NCBI RefSeq assembly: GCF_963662255.1
Contig: NC_085046.1
Coordinates: 130,803,332 to 130,867,331 of the forward strand
Direction of reading: 5' to 3'
Length of the DNA stretch: 64,000 nucleotides
Source: Cinclus cinclus
Taxonomy: Eukaryota; Chordata; Aves; Passeriformes; Cinclidae
The position numbers and the translations under genes were made by a program. Positions 1 through 11,663 of the stretch are shown here, piece after piece. The notes beneath the pieces were generated by a model. It was not told the origin of the DNA. It made no database searches and was given only the letters and a program-made list of their open reading frames with translations. The first letter of the stretch is position 1. The number at the start of each line of letters is the position of its first letter.

Positions 1-2217
1 GGACCAGCCACTCCTCAATGAAAGGAGTAAGGTTATAGTTTATATTGTGATTTGTGGGCATGGCCATGGCACATAAATGAGTAAGGGCAGTGAGTTGCAA
101 TTCAAGATAAGGAATTATAGAGGAGGAAGAGATCATTGGTTATATTTTTTGCAGGTAGAACAGCAAGACTTGCAAAAGGATTTGAGGTACAAAAGGGCAA
201 TGTCTTTACAGACCGGTTCAGAGCATGCATAAAATGCCAGAGTAACAGAAAGCGTGGAATTACTAAAAACTGGCTAATTAAGGTATAGATTATTTGAGAC
301 ACTATATAAATATTCTTATATAATACAGTCAGAGCAGTTTCCATTCTGTTTCCTTGTCCTCGGAGCCTAAGCCCAGCTGAGCAGTGCCTGGAGCATACCA
401 CATATCCTTTGGAGTGGGCTCTTATTTATTATTACCTTATAACTTTGCTCAAGTGTATTGCAGTAAATAATTTACTAGTGCAAGGACTTAGGTGGATTAC
501 ATTTTATAAGGCAATAACTTCTGTTCTGAAAGTGCAGTTGTTGTGGATGACCTCAACAGATAGGGTGAAGGAGGTCACAGGATAGTACAATATTGTAATT
601 TAGCAGAACTCCAAGTATTTTTTATGCTTTCAAATGCATCCCAATTGCACAAAAGACTGGACAAACAACCCCAATTGTGTAATGTGGTGTTGAGATATTA
701 TTTTAGTCAAGCAGCAGGAGCAGCTGGTAAGTACTAATGAATTGAAAATTGTCTCGTTTCAATGGCATGGCATTAAGGAAAAAGTTTCATGGCCTTTATG
801 GTAAAAAGGGTGAATGTTCTGCTGAACACTCAGCTTCAGTGAGTGACCTCAAATAAAACCAGGCATCATTTCAAAGACAGACAATCATTTTCTGTGGAAA
901 TACTATACATTTGTCAAAAGGCTAGTCCTGCAGAATTTGGAAGAATTCTCTCTAAGAGGAGAGGAAGGCATTTTAGGGGAATGGAAGTTTCTTGAATTCC
1001 TGATAGATAGTATTTCAGGGACAAGAATCTGGGGAAAAGTGTGCTGCCTCTCATCCTTGTCTTTTCTTTGGACAGTGACTGTGCACAAATACAATATTAG
1101 TTCTTGTTGTTCAAAGTCAACAATTTCTTCATTTATCCAGTGAGTGTAACTAAAACCATCTGAAAACCAGTTAGCAGCTCTCTGCCTAGCGCACGTCAGG
1201 CTGGTAAACACATGGGGCCAAATACCTCGGTTGTGATTGTCCAAATATAGGGAATTCTGCCTGGATTTCCTTCCACATACAAAGCAGAACTTTCAAAGAT
1301 GTGTAGGTTGCAGTGAAAATGCTTAGTAACCAGGGTGACACTCAGTCCTACTCCTTAAATAATTTTTTTATCTTGATATTTGCATTTGCAGGTGCAAACT
1401 GAGAGCTGACCAAGTCGGGCAGACTGGTATCACTTTGTCCAATCCTCGTACCCTTAGTGATCTCCAAAGAGCTTATCTATCAAAATTGCAACAACTAGAG
1501 ACATGTCTGTGGTTAAGTGGCTAGCATAAACTCAAGATCAAAGAAATGTACCACCTCACATACCTGTTTACATTTAGGAAGATTTAAGTTGAAGTTCTCT
1601 GTTGATACTAAAAGCTGGGAAGGTCACTATGTCACTTGTAAAAGTTTGACCCATGCACATTAAAGTAAAATATGATGGTTTTCACAAAAAAAAAGTAACA
1701 AAAAGTCTCAAAGTCTAATTCTGCTAATCTTAGTAATATATCAAAAGTTGCATTACCTTATGAACGTTTCTGGCAGTGGAAGAGGATATAAAAATGATCT
1801 ATTGAATACAAGCAGGTTTTATTCTCATTAAGTCAATCTCTCACTTAAATGAAAATCTCATTTCCATAGCAGCTCAAGTCATCTAAAACTGGAGTATTTC
1901 ATTCTTAGCCCAGCATTTTCAGAATTGTGACACAGAATGGGCCAAATGAAATTAACTCAGCAAAAGCATTTAGCATAAATAGTTGAAAGAGGAAAACATA
2001 TTGTGAGGTTAGATGATCTAAATATTTAAAAGAAAAAGGTTAAGATCTAACTTAACTAAAGCTAAGAAAGTGTTTAGCTAATTGGTCACATACTAAATAG
2101 CTGTATAAGAATGGGGTACAGTCTCTAATCCAAACAATATTCAGGTCCAGTAGTAAGATTTCCTCTTATTTCGGAATATTTATCTTCACTACTTACTGGA
2201 GACTCTTGTTTTTTCAG
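1..2217 (+). other. VPS13B: VPS13B intron (partial)
   Basis: This is AT-rich intron sequence leading to the acceptor TTTTTTCAG at 2209-2217. No reading frame in it resembles VPS13B, so the preceding exon probably lies left of the window. The short open frames at 102-401 and 903-1244 on the minus strand have no splice context or recognisable protein character. A block at 188-230 resembles one at 26767-26805 (see findings). Confidence 0.7.
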
Positions 2218-2394
2218 GTGCAATTGCTGGGATTGTGGATCAGCCGATGCAGAATTTCCAGCGAGTATCTGAGGCCCAAGCTTCTGCTGGGCATAAAGCC
2301 AGAGGGGTCATCTCGGGTGTGGGGAAGGGGATCATGGGCGTCTTCACAAAGCCCATTGGAGGGGCAGCTGAGCTCGTCTCCCAGACAGGTTATG
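2218..2394 (+). CDS. VPS13B: VPS13B exon, VPS13 C-terminal glycine-rich motif
   Basis: The exon is 177 nt. The acceptor is TTTTTTCAG and the donor is TATG|GTGAGT. It enters with two bases of a glycine codon and leaves with one base, so the frame is G-A-I-A-G-I-V-D-Q and ends S-Q-T-G-Y. It encodes the most conserved part of the VPS13 C-terminus (VPS13_C/ATG_C-like), including GVGKGIMGVFTKPIGGAAEL. In the family this amphipathic region is thought to associate with membranes or lipid droplets. No frame breaks are present. Confidence 0.96.
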
Positions 2395-5300
2395 GTGAGT
2401 GTCATATTTCCAACGCCTCCATTTAAATTTTCAAATGCTGTTCAGATACAACCTGCTATGTCTTACTTATCCAGCTCAGTATTGTGTGACTTAGAGAAAG
2501 GTTTAGAAACGCCACCGCTAAATACTTACAAATGGTCTGCTGTTTTTCTGAAACGCCATCGTGTTGTGCTTCTCTCTTGTGTTACTGATCAGCGATGTAC
2601 AGCCGCAGAAACACGGAATGCAGAAAGCATGAAGTAATTCTTGGAATACAGCAGAATTAGTTACAGAAACATATGTGCTTGCAAAATAGTTTTTGACATA
2701 AAAGGATTAGAGCAACACTATGTCCAATTAGAGCGTTATTTTGAGATTGCTTTGTTATGGCAGGGAAAGAGTTGGGCTCTCTCTACACAAAGAGTGAGAT
2801 ATGTTCCTGGGAGAAAGAAGTGAGTCATGTAGTAGGAGCATCCCCTTTAAAGTGGAGCTTCACAAGAAGACAGTCCTGTTTTCAGATACATGGCTAACCT
2901 TAGAGCAACCAGAGTTGGGGTTTCCAGCTAGACTTAGCACTTAATGGCACTGGTGCTAAATCCTCTCAAATTGATGGGAACAATTCTGGACAAAGAAAAG
3001 GTGTAGAAGATAAAAATAAAATATCAAAATACACTCATTTATTTGCTTCCAGTATCAATAAATCACTTTCAGTTTGAATATTTAAGAAGAAATGGTGGTT
3101 GGAGGGAGTCAAGGAAGAGAAGAAGGAAATTGATAGAAGGACAATGTGTCAATTATTCCACCTCACTGATTATACCAGACAAACCTTGAATATTTAAGCC
3201 ATTAATCACTAGCAATATTTATGCTTGTGCTGTGTTGACTAGAATATGAGTAGTTCTCATAGAGCTTAAGTTCAGGATGCTTGCCACAACATCCACAGCT
3301 CATTCCATCTAGTAAAAGAAATAATGAAACTATTATTAGAATTCTTTCAAATCAGCTTTATCTTGTTTGTATGAGCATAACCCCATAGGTGTAAAACCCA
3401 TATCAGCAAAATCAGAAGGGTTTTTTTCCTGTTGTTGGCTGTCTCTATGTTGTCTTTGCTGCCCAGGACATTATTATTTCTAGATTCAATTCTGCTGCTG
3501 TCTTTACCAAGAAACTCACAGTAGTAGAGGGACATTTTCATTGCAGATATGGTATATAAGACATCATGTTTTCCATGACCATGTGACAAAAAGAGTTAGC
3601 CAGGAAAAAACATAAAACTGTATCAATAATAGCTGACAGTGCGTGAGAGGAAAATACACAAGAGTTCAAGTAACTCTTACCCACAACTGGATTGGAAGTG
3701 GGACTGTGCCTCTTGGGGGGGACCAAGGGGTGGAGGACCACACAGAAATAAACACATGTTCTCTCTGTCTCCATCTGTAAATAACATTTTCACTCACATA
3801 ATGCTGAGAACCTCGGTAAGCCAACTGTTACAACTGGGATGCTGCTTTTAAGTATTACCATCAACATGTGTGCTAAAAATTAAAGGGTTTTTTTCATTGC
3901 TGATGTTTTGTTTAAATTATTATCCATTGTGTAAGAGGGAATCTAAGTATTGACACCCTTATGCAAAAATGCCTTTGGAATGCTTAGACAAAAGAAAATC
4001 CCTTCATTTATTTGTAAAGAAGTATATTTGTAAAAGAGTAACTTTGCACCAAACAATATAACACTAGTGCTTGCTGAATAATCTACTCCATGTCTGTCGT
4101 GTAAAAATTTTTAAAACTACTTAATTTGTGAATTTTTTTGCAACCCACTCATTCTTTCTGGTGACCATACCCCATCATTGAATGTTTACAGGCCATCTGA
4201 AATCATACATACTGTGTCATCTTCAGCTTTGGAGAGTCTCTTTAGAAACCTACTTAACTGCTGCTTGTAGTCTCCATTCTGTGTTGGCACTAAGAAGAAT
4301 TCACAATAAACCAGATGCCCCAGGAGATCTCATAAATGTACATGGATCTATGTTTAACAGCTGGATTAAGTAACTGAACATTTAAATGCAGTATCTAGGC
4401 AAACTTGCCTTCTAATTTGTACCAATTGTGACATGTATATGAAAGTATTTTAATATTAAGCAAGAAGGTTAACAATGGTCTTGATTTTTTCTACATAAAT
4501 CCTAAGTGATGTGTCTGATCCTGCTCTGAAGTGATGGCTCTCAGGAGTGTTATGTTTCTCTTGATTGCAAGTTTACAGCTGATTCATAGAACACACAGTG
4601 GGGATTTTTTTGTTTCTTGCTAAACCAAGATCACAGGGGTTAAGTGCACAACTCTTGCATTGTAATATTTAATGAATTATCTTGACTACAGCTTCCAGAG
4701 AAGCGACGTCATTTCACATCTGCACTATTTTATGAACTGCTTTAAACAGATGACATCACTGCAGCATGTAACTGCATTGTAGAAAACAGCTACTAAAAAA
4801 CCTGAATTCTCTTACCACAGGTATTTTGCATGGAGCTGGACTGTCACAGCTTCCCAAGCAGCGCTCTCATCCAAACGATCAACATGTTGAGCAGGCTCCA
4901 AACAGCCACGTCAAATATGTCTGGTAACATTATTTAGACAATTGCTCATTTTTACATACACATTGTTTATTAATACATTCTGGCCTCTGGTCAAGTTAAC
5001 AGGAAAGGCTTCCCTAGGAAAGGCTGAGTTATGGCAGTTTGTTTAGGAACATTAAACACAAAGGTAGTGCATAGAAACCCAATCTGCAAATGATGGGCTG
5101 CTGATCTGCATCCAGCTTTGAAACTATAGAGCTGATCTTTATTTAATGGTATTCAGTGAGTTCTTACTTATTTGTCATTGCACTGAGCCCAAGAAAAATA
5201 CTGCTCATCTCCAGAAACAGCTGTTAGTGAAGATAACGTTATTTTCTGCACTGAATTTCTAAGACACTTCTCTGGGTAATTTTTCTATTATCAAGGAAAT

Positions 5301-8300
5301 AGGATGAGAAATAGGATAACCTAGAACAGATACTAGGCCAGTTTTGCAATGAGTGATTAAGGAGTTTTGATAAGTAACAATTTCACATTCATTCTTTAAA
5401 TCTAAAGTCTTACATCTTTCAGTAATGGAGTTTTGGAGTACACTCCCTGGCTTATTTTATATCTGTAGGTGATAGCTACAGACTTAAGTAAAAGCATAGT
5501 GATTAAAACAAGCCCTGGAGGATCCAACTGAGTAGTTCTTTGTCTTTTTTTTTTTTTTTTTTAACCTGATAATACAGGAAAATGCTGCAATCTCTGGGAA
5601 GGCCAGAGGTCCACATGGCCTTAGATGTCATGATTGTGAGTGGATCGGGCCAGCAGCATGAAGGCTGCTTGCTGCTCACCTCAGAGGTGCTCTTTGTTGT
5701 GAGCATCAGTGAAGATACACAGCAGCAGGCATTCCCCGTGACTGAAATCGATTGTCTGGAAGATGATCAGCAAAAAGATCTGCTGAAGGTGCAGCTAAAA
5801 CAACAGAGAGTGCCTTCTGACTTGGAGGTAAAGCCTTGAGTACCTTTTCCATTCAAAGATGAAGTTACACTGCTGCTGGTGCTCCTGGCAGTGGGAATAC
5901 TCACCTTTGGGCTGGGAGGCCAGGGGCTGAAGTGATGAACCAGAAGATCTGTGCCTCATAGTTGGCTGTGTTGCCCTTTGGATGGAAGGAATGTGTCTCT
6001 TCCCTTCTATCCTCTTATTGATCGTGATATATTGTATCTATGACAGAAATTTTCTGAGGGAAAAAGTAGAGGAAGTCTGAGTTCTTGGTAAGCACCACCT
6101 CTTTTCTGAAAAAGTTCTCATGGCTACATATGCACAAGGTGTTCGTGGTTTGGCAAGCCAGCATTGCACCCTGTGCCTACAAAATCCCAGCAAAAGCAGT
6201 TGCTTTTATTCTTCTGGGAACTATGTTAACAGTTCAGTGGTGCTGATGCTCCTTTCGGCATGCTTTTATCTTGTCTCTTCTAGCACAGTGGTCTTGTTTG
6301 GCTGTATTTACTTCCTTAGATAGTCCTTCTTCTGCAAATGTTAGCTTTAAACTGGATAAGTCCTTCTCTGGGATTGCATGCACCAAGTGTTTGCCAGTAA
6401 GAGCATAAGCCCTTCATCTTCATGTTGAAAGATGTCTAAGCCATTTGAATAGTGAGGTTTTTTTGGATTAATTATCTTCTTTTAATGGCAGAAGAATGTT
6501 ATATTTTTACACTTTCAGGAAACAATGTTTATTGTATTAAATTCTCAAATAGAATCATATGAGAGAGCATTTCAAAAACAAACATGCATGTCCCAGTTTT
6601 TGTAAAAGTGTGCCAGGTAGCTTATAGACTGCTGTACCAGAAATTTCTGTTCCACATATAAGAAAAGAACATATAAAACCCCGGAAATATGAGGTGTGAC
6701 AAAAAGTAGGAGCACCTTCAGTCAAATCCTAACTTTGCTGAAGTCACTAAAGAGTTTTGCTGTTGATTTCAGCAAGGACTTCATCTGTGTCGTGACAGCA
6801 CTTGAATACTTTTGTGAAAGCTTTCTTTAGTGCTGAATTCTCTATTTATATTTATTGTCTTTCCACTAACCTCAGTCTCACAGAGAACTGTTGACTGAAG
6901 TTGCCTTCTCTCACCACAAAGCTACATGAGGGATTACTTATATTGTGAAGCAAGTGGGCAAAGCTCAGCTTTTTTTGTCCCTGAGTGCTGAGTGGTTGGT
7001 GGAGGCACAGATCAGACTATCAGAATCCAGACTGTCCTGCTCAGTCCAGAGCTACTGTCCTGGAGGGAAGAAGAAGAAAAGTTGTTCTCACTAAGGCACT
7101 AGATGCATTCAACCTATCTTAACCCTAACTTTAGCATCAGCTCTGTTCCTTTTTTTATTGGATTGGAGTGTTGTCTTTGCATCTGGTTTACCTAGGGGTG
7201 AGGAGTAGGCTGCTGCTGCTGCGGGGGAAGGGCAGGTAGCCCAAAGTGGGTGATGAAGAGTGCAGAGGGTCTGCCTGTTTGGGAGAAGGGAAGGTGAGGG
7301 ACAGAGAGCCTAATTCTAGTCCCCACAGCTGCTACGGCTGGGAATGTGTAGGATTTATGGGCAAGTGGGGCCCCTGAATGCACAAAGCGACCCTGCGTGG
7401 CATGAGCAGAGTCCAATGTTCCCCCACACACATGCTCAAAACGCCCTCCTTTGGAGGTACTGGACCAAATACATCATTTTTTTCTGAAGTTCTGGATGGA
7501 AGTGTGGGAGTCCTACTCAAGTGGTGCAACAATGCAGCTCTAGGAGCTGTAAGCCTTGAGCCCCCCAGCCTGAGTACAGCATCTCTTTTGCTGATACAGG
7601 CTCTTGAGAATGCGGTGAAAATGTATGGCATGGGAAAAGTGCCTGTGTCCCAGGTGGAGCCAAGTCAGTGATGGCAAGACAGTAAAAGTTGAGTGATGCT
7701 GTACAAAACAGACCTGGCAAAATAATCCTTCAGAATTCAGACACTGATACTGAAATTCCTGTAAAAAATTTAAAGAAATATGCTGTGAGGAAGAGCAGTT
7801 GAAAGAAACAGAGAATAAAAAAATTTGATTTTTTTTTATGTTAAGGCAGCTAAGGCAGCTATGCAGCAAAAGATTCCAAAAAGCTTCATATACAGTTTTA
7901 GTAATTACTTAGAGTGTTTTGTAATTAATATTTACTGTGTTTTCCTAGTGGATTTGGATATCTCCTACTTGGTGATTTCCTTTCTGCAGCCGAATCTGTG
8001 GTCTGGGTGTCATGTGCAGCACTGGTGCTGATGGGAGCCAGAGCTTTCCTTCAGCTTCCTCTGACAAGAGTTTCTACAAAGTCTGCAGATGCAATTAGGA
8101 AAAGGAGCCTTAGGAGGAACAAGTTGTGGCTTGCAGATAAGCAGCCTCGAAGCTGCAGAATGATGCTTCAATAGGCACAACTCCTCAGTATTAATAGTAG
8201 GCCATTGTGTTGCACTGAAGGTGAAGTGCAGACATGTCTGTGCACGATGACATTTGCAAAGATGGCCTCAATTTTTAGCTGGAAAATGCCCAGTCAGGTC

Positions 8301-11300
8301 AACCAAAATGTTATTTTGAGTTTAGCAAAACAGAGCTAATGTTACCAAATATAAGTTATCTCTATTTTTCTGATTAACTTAGTCAAAGATGATAGAAATA
8401 ATACAACAAATTGAAGCATTTCATTTCAAGGCTATAAAAGTCCACTTTTTTGCATTACTGCTCATGAAAACAATTGCCAAAAAGTTTTGTTTCAGCTCTG
8501 CTCAAAACAGTTTCTCTCATTCCCTCTCCTCAGCTTCTTGGAACAGTTAAGAAACACGAGTTATTCTACAGCTGTAATCACCAGAGATGTTATAGAGCAT
8601 ATTTTGACTCCTTCAGCAATGGGTTTTCCTGATGCCTTGTTCGCCTCCACAATATATAACTTAATCCATCTGGATAGGAATAGCCTGGATGGATTCTTAA
8701 AAACTCTGGCACTGACAAGTTTGTTATTGAAAGGGAAGCATTAATTGTATTTGGATTATCTTCCAAAGTAATTGAGACACTGCTTGTTTCCAGACAGATG
8801 TCAAACTCAAAAGGCCTGCTCTTCCAGCTGCTCTTGGTATAGCTCATAACATCAAGAAGTCAACAAAAAATTGAAGGGCCCTGGAATTTCAGATATTCCA
8901 GATTCTTTTTGTGAGTCCTATATGTTATCATCTTTGGAGCAGAAAACCAATCTTTGGATTTCTCAAAGCAATTGAAAAAAAAAAAATCCTAAAGATCTGG
9001 ATCTTCTTAGTCAGTATGCACAGAGGTTGTAAATCAGTGCTACACACCCATCTGGACTGCACAGCACAGGTGTTGTAGCTGCTGTGGAGTTAGAATTGCT
9101 AACTTAGGCTTACTCATTATAAACTCATTATAAACCATAATGGAAGGAATTTTGGAAAAACACTGGAGTTCTTAACCCAAAAGTATGGCCTTGTAATATG
9201 AAGGGACATGGTATCTGTAATACTCCTCTAGGAGGTGCATTAAGCAAGCCTTGATCAAGTTTTGAATCCTTGAGTGATCTGGATATTAACATGATAAAGT
9301 TCAAAGCAGCAAGTGAGGGCACTTAGTGACAATATTAGGTCCCATTTAGGAAAAAAAAAATTAGAATAACATCAATTTCAATTTTTTCTTCTCTTGAAAA
9401 TATAAGCCAAACTGAAACTGGCTGCAGAAGCAGACAGTTACATATGAAGTCATCTAAAAGCAAGCAGGGTCCCAGTTGCTTTGGAAGACCATCCAACCAT
9501 AGTTAATATTTCCTCCTAAATAACTGTGCTGTATCTGTGGAAAATAGCCTGGGGCTGAATGAAGAATGGGTTCACAGAAGTAGGTAAGTGGGATGCCAGC
9601 ACCATTTCCATCTCCTTTGGTGAGCAGGATCTTCTGGTTGATGTGGAGGCAGAACCCAGCTGTCCCTGGGCATACCTCCCTAGGAGAAATCAGGAAAAAG
9701 TGTGAAGCCACCTACATGCAAGATTTACCCTGTAGCTTAAAATCCAGATTACGTAGGTGGTACTTCAGCATAATTCTCTCCTTTCAACTGCTGGAACAGA
9801 CTGATTGCTGAGATACTTTTACTGAGCCACCAGACCAAAGATGTGGTTCAGACACCATTCTCCACTGCTAGCTGTGAGTCTGCTGCAGCAGTCTGCCTTC
9901 TGATTTTTCCCTCCCTTAAGGTCCCTCATGGAAACAACCCTTTCCTCTGCCCATTTCATCATTTCCGCTGTTTCTAGGCATAGGCTTCAACCTTAAACTT
10001 CTGAGCTTGTTCATGTGCCTGCTTCCTTTAGCAATTTTGTGATGATGATTGAAAACAGGAGTGTTCTACTCACTGAGCAGCAAATCCATCTCCAAAGGCA
10101 CAGTAAAAAATAAAAAAGGGGAACTTTTTTCATGTGAATGTGACACCTGTCCCTATCCATCAATCATATTAATTCTTTCTTCAAATAAGCAACAGACTAT
10201 TTAAATGAGTCTTGCAGTCCAGAGACACGATAAGATATTGATTGTGGATGTTAAATTGAATCTAATGACACTGTTTGAAAATATCATTCTATCTAGCAAG
10301 ACATGTAAAATTCCCTGAAAGACAGGCAGAAGATAGCAGTCTTTAAATTCTTAGCATGATTTCTTAGCAAGGAAATTTTAAATCCTACAAAAATTGAACT
10401 GGTCAGCAATTCTCCAAGTGTAAAATAAGGAAGCATCAAACCTTAGCCGTATTATAGCTGCTGCCTTTTTCTTCACTGTCGTATTTTGGAAATCACTTCT
10501 ACTTTGAATGGCATATCTCATCATACTGCTGTAGTATCCATGGTGGGAATTCTGAAATACAGTTTTTTTGAAACCATGCAACCATCTTATGCCTGCTTGT
10601 TTGCCTTCCCTTCTCAAGCTAGTCATAGTCATCTTCAACTTCTTCAAAAATAAGGGCACAGGAGACTGATCTTCCCAAGGCAGGTTTGCCCATAGCTTTT
10701 CTGGATAATATTTTATCTGGTTGGAACCATATGATAGATGACAGTATTTGATTTAATGTATTTTTTCCCACTAGGGTAGGTTGCTTGCATTCCTCTTGCT
10801 AGGACCTTAAACAACCTCTACCTGTTTCAGCCTGCAAAACATAGATCCCCTAATGCCTTCTCCAAAAACAAAACACCCAAATCATCTTTAGTAAAACCCT
10901 TTTGTTTAAGAAAATGTCCTTGTGTGAATGGGGGCTTTGTTGCCAGAAGCAGATGGATATATCCTGCCATAGAACATTCATCTGGAAGGTAGCTTCTAGT
11001 CTTCATTTTAAATGAAGCAAGTTAAAGACTAAAATACTTTAGCTAAATAGAATTCCTTTATGATAAGCCTTGCCAAGAGCTACTGACATTTCTCTTAAGG
11101 GGGTTTCAATGCCTTTACTGTATACAAGGAGTTGATCTGTTGTAAAGTTCTGCTCTTGACCAATTCTCAAAAGATACTGCTTAGATTTTCTGTGGCAGAG
11201 TTAGAGCTTCTCAGAAGTCCAAAACAGCAGAGGAGAGGACTAATTCACCAGGGACTCAACGACGGGAGAAACACTCATGATTAAAAAAATCCTTTAAACT

Positions 11301-11663
11301 ATTGTAATATTTCAGGCAGGGAGATTTTTATCAGAGAAATGTGGAAGTTATTGTCCTTGCTACTTAGTTCAGTTACCGTCAAATACTCAGTAACTATTGT
11401 ATCTTATGTGATTTCAGGCCGAGGGAGCCAGAGAGAGGCTGTCAGAACAGCAGTACAACCGCCTCGTGGAGTACATCACAAAGACATCGTGTCACCTCGC
11501 TCCCAGCACTGCCACAGCACCAGCCCTGCAGACCATGGCTACTGAACAGCCCCTGACTATAACAAAAACCTACCAATATGTAGTTGATCCAAATTTTGCC
11601 CAAGTATTCATTAGCAAATTCACCATGGTGAAAAATAAAGCCTTGAGGAAAGGATTTAATTAA
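2218..11663 (+). CDS. VPS13B: VPS13B (COH1), C-terminal coding part, 4 exons
   Basis: Joined exons 2218-2394, 4821-4923, 5578-5827 and 11418-11663 give about 258 residues, the extreme C-terminus of VPS13B; the rest of this roughly 4000-residue protein lies left of the window. Known of the family: VPS13 proteins are rod-like bridges that move lipids between membranes. VPS13B acts at the Golgi and early endosomes, and its loss causes Cohen syndrome in humans. Seen here: a glycine-rich segment with GVGKGIMGVFTKPIGGA, the hallmark of the VPS13 C-terminal region, then a segment with EGCLLLTSEVLFVV, and a conserved end with FAQVFISKFTMVKNKALRKGF before TAA at 11661. Phases agree at all three junctions (1, 2, 0). 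The gene converges on COX6C. Identity is very secure; upstream exons were not found in 1-2217. Confidence 0.96.
2395..4820 (+). other. VPS13B: VPS13B intron
   Basis: A 2.4 kb intron between a GTGAGT donor and an ACCACAG acceptor. I see no gene, RNA or clear mobile element in it. The open frame that reads past the donor (to 2637) is exon read-through only. Confidence 0.85.
4821..4923 (+). CDS. VPS13B: VPS13B exon
   Basis: A 103-nt exon with acceptor CTTACCACAG and donor GTCTG|GTAACA. It starts by completing a glycine codon (G|GT), reads I-L-H-G-A-G-L-S-Q-L-P-K-Q, and ends V-K-Y-V with the first two bases of a tryptophan codon. The exon is shorter than the 60-codon open-frame threshold, so it must be found by splice sites and phase. 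It continues the TGYGILHGAGLSQLPKQ stretch typical of VPS13B. Confidence 0.94.
4924..5577 (+). other. VPS13B: VPS13B intron with long T tract before acceptor
   Basis: A 654-nt intron. It ends with an uninterrupted run of 18 T at 5545-5562, then 15 bases to the CAG acceptor at 5575-5577. The T run serves as an exceptionally strong polypyrimidine tract and is likely length-polymorphic. Confidence 0.85.
5578..5827 (+). CDS. VPS13B: VPS13B exon
   Basis: A 250-nt exon. The first base completes a tryptophan codon, after which 83 codons run to D-L-E just before the donor GAG|GTAAAG. It contains K-M-L-Q-S-L-G-R-P-E-V-H-M and the hydrophobic strand-like GCLLLTSEVLFVVSISED, both strongly VPS13B-like. 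This part is predicted to be a beta-rich, PH-like C-terminal module (inference from the family). The frame is uninterrupted. Confidence 0.96.
5828..11417 (+). other. VPS13B: VPS13B last intron
   Basis: A 5.6 kb intron between GTAAAG and the acceptor GATTTCAG. No coding frame, RNA gene or clear transposon is visible. Small features are a direct duplication of ACTCATTATAA near 9111-9133 and poly-A runs near 8977 and 9350. The open frames around 7332-7869 overlap on both strands and have no splice or protein support. Confidence 0.8.
11418..11663 (+). CDS. VPS13B: VPS13B terminal coding exon
   Basis: The terminal exon enters in phase 0 after acceptor ATTTCAG and carries 81 codons plus TAA at 11661-11663. 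It reads A-E-G-A-R-E-R-L-S-E-Q-Q-Y-N-R-L, then ITKTSCHLAPS, a less conserved Thr/Ala/Pro-rich linker, and the highly conserved end V-D-P-N-F-A-Q-V-F-I-S-K-F-T-M-V-K-N-K-A-L-R-K-G-F with a final Asn. The coding frame is intact. Confidence 0.96.
   Translation, partial: AEGARERLSEQQYNRLVEYITKTSCHLAPSTATAPALQTMATEQPLTITKTYQYVVDPNFAQVFISKFTMVKNKALRKGFN

Noticed and set aside
1381..1440. Plus-strand TTTGCAG followed by GTGCAAACTGAG as a possible VPS13B exon
   Set aside because: No donor in phase, no VPS13B-like sequence, and early stop codons in the usable frames.
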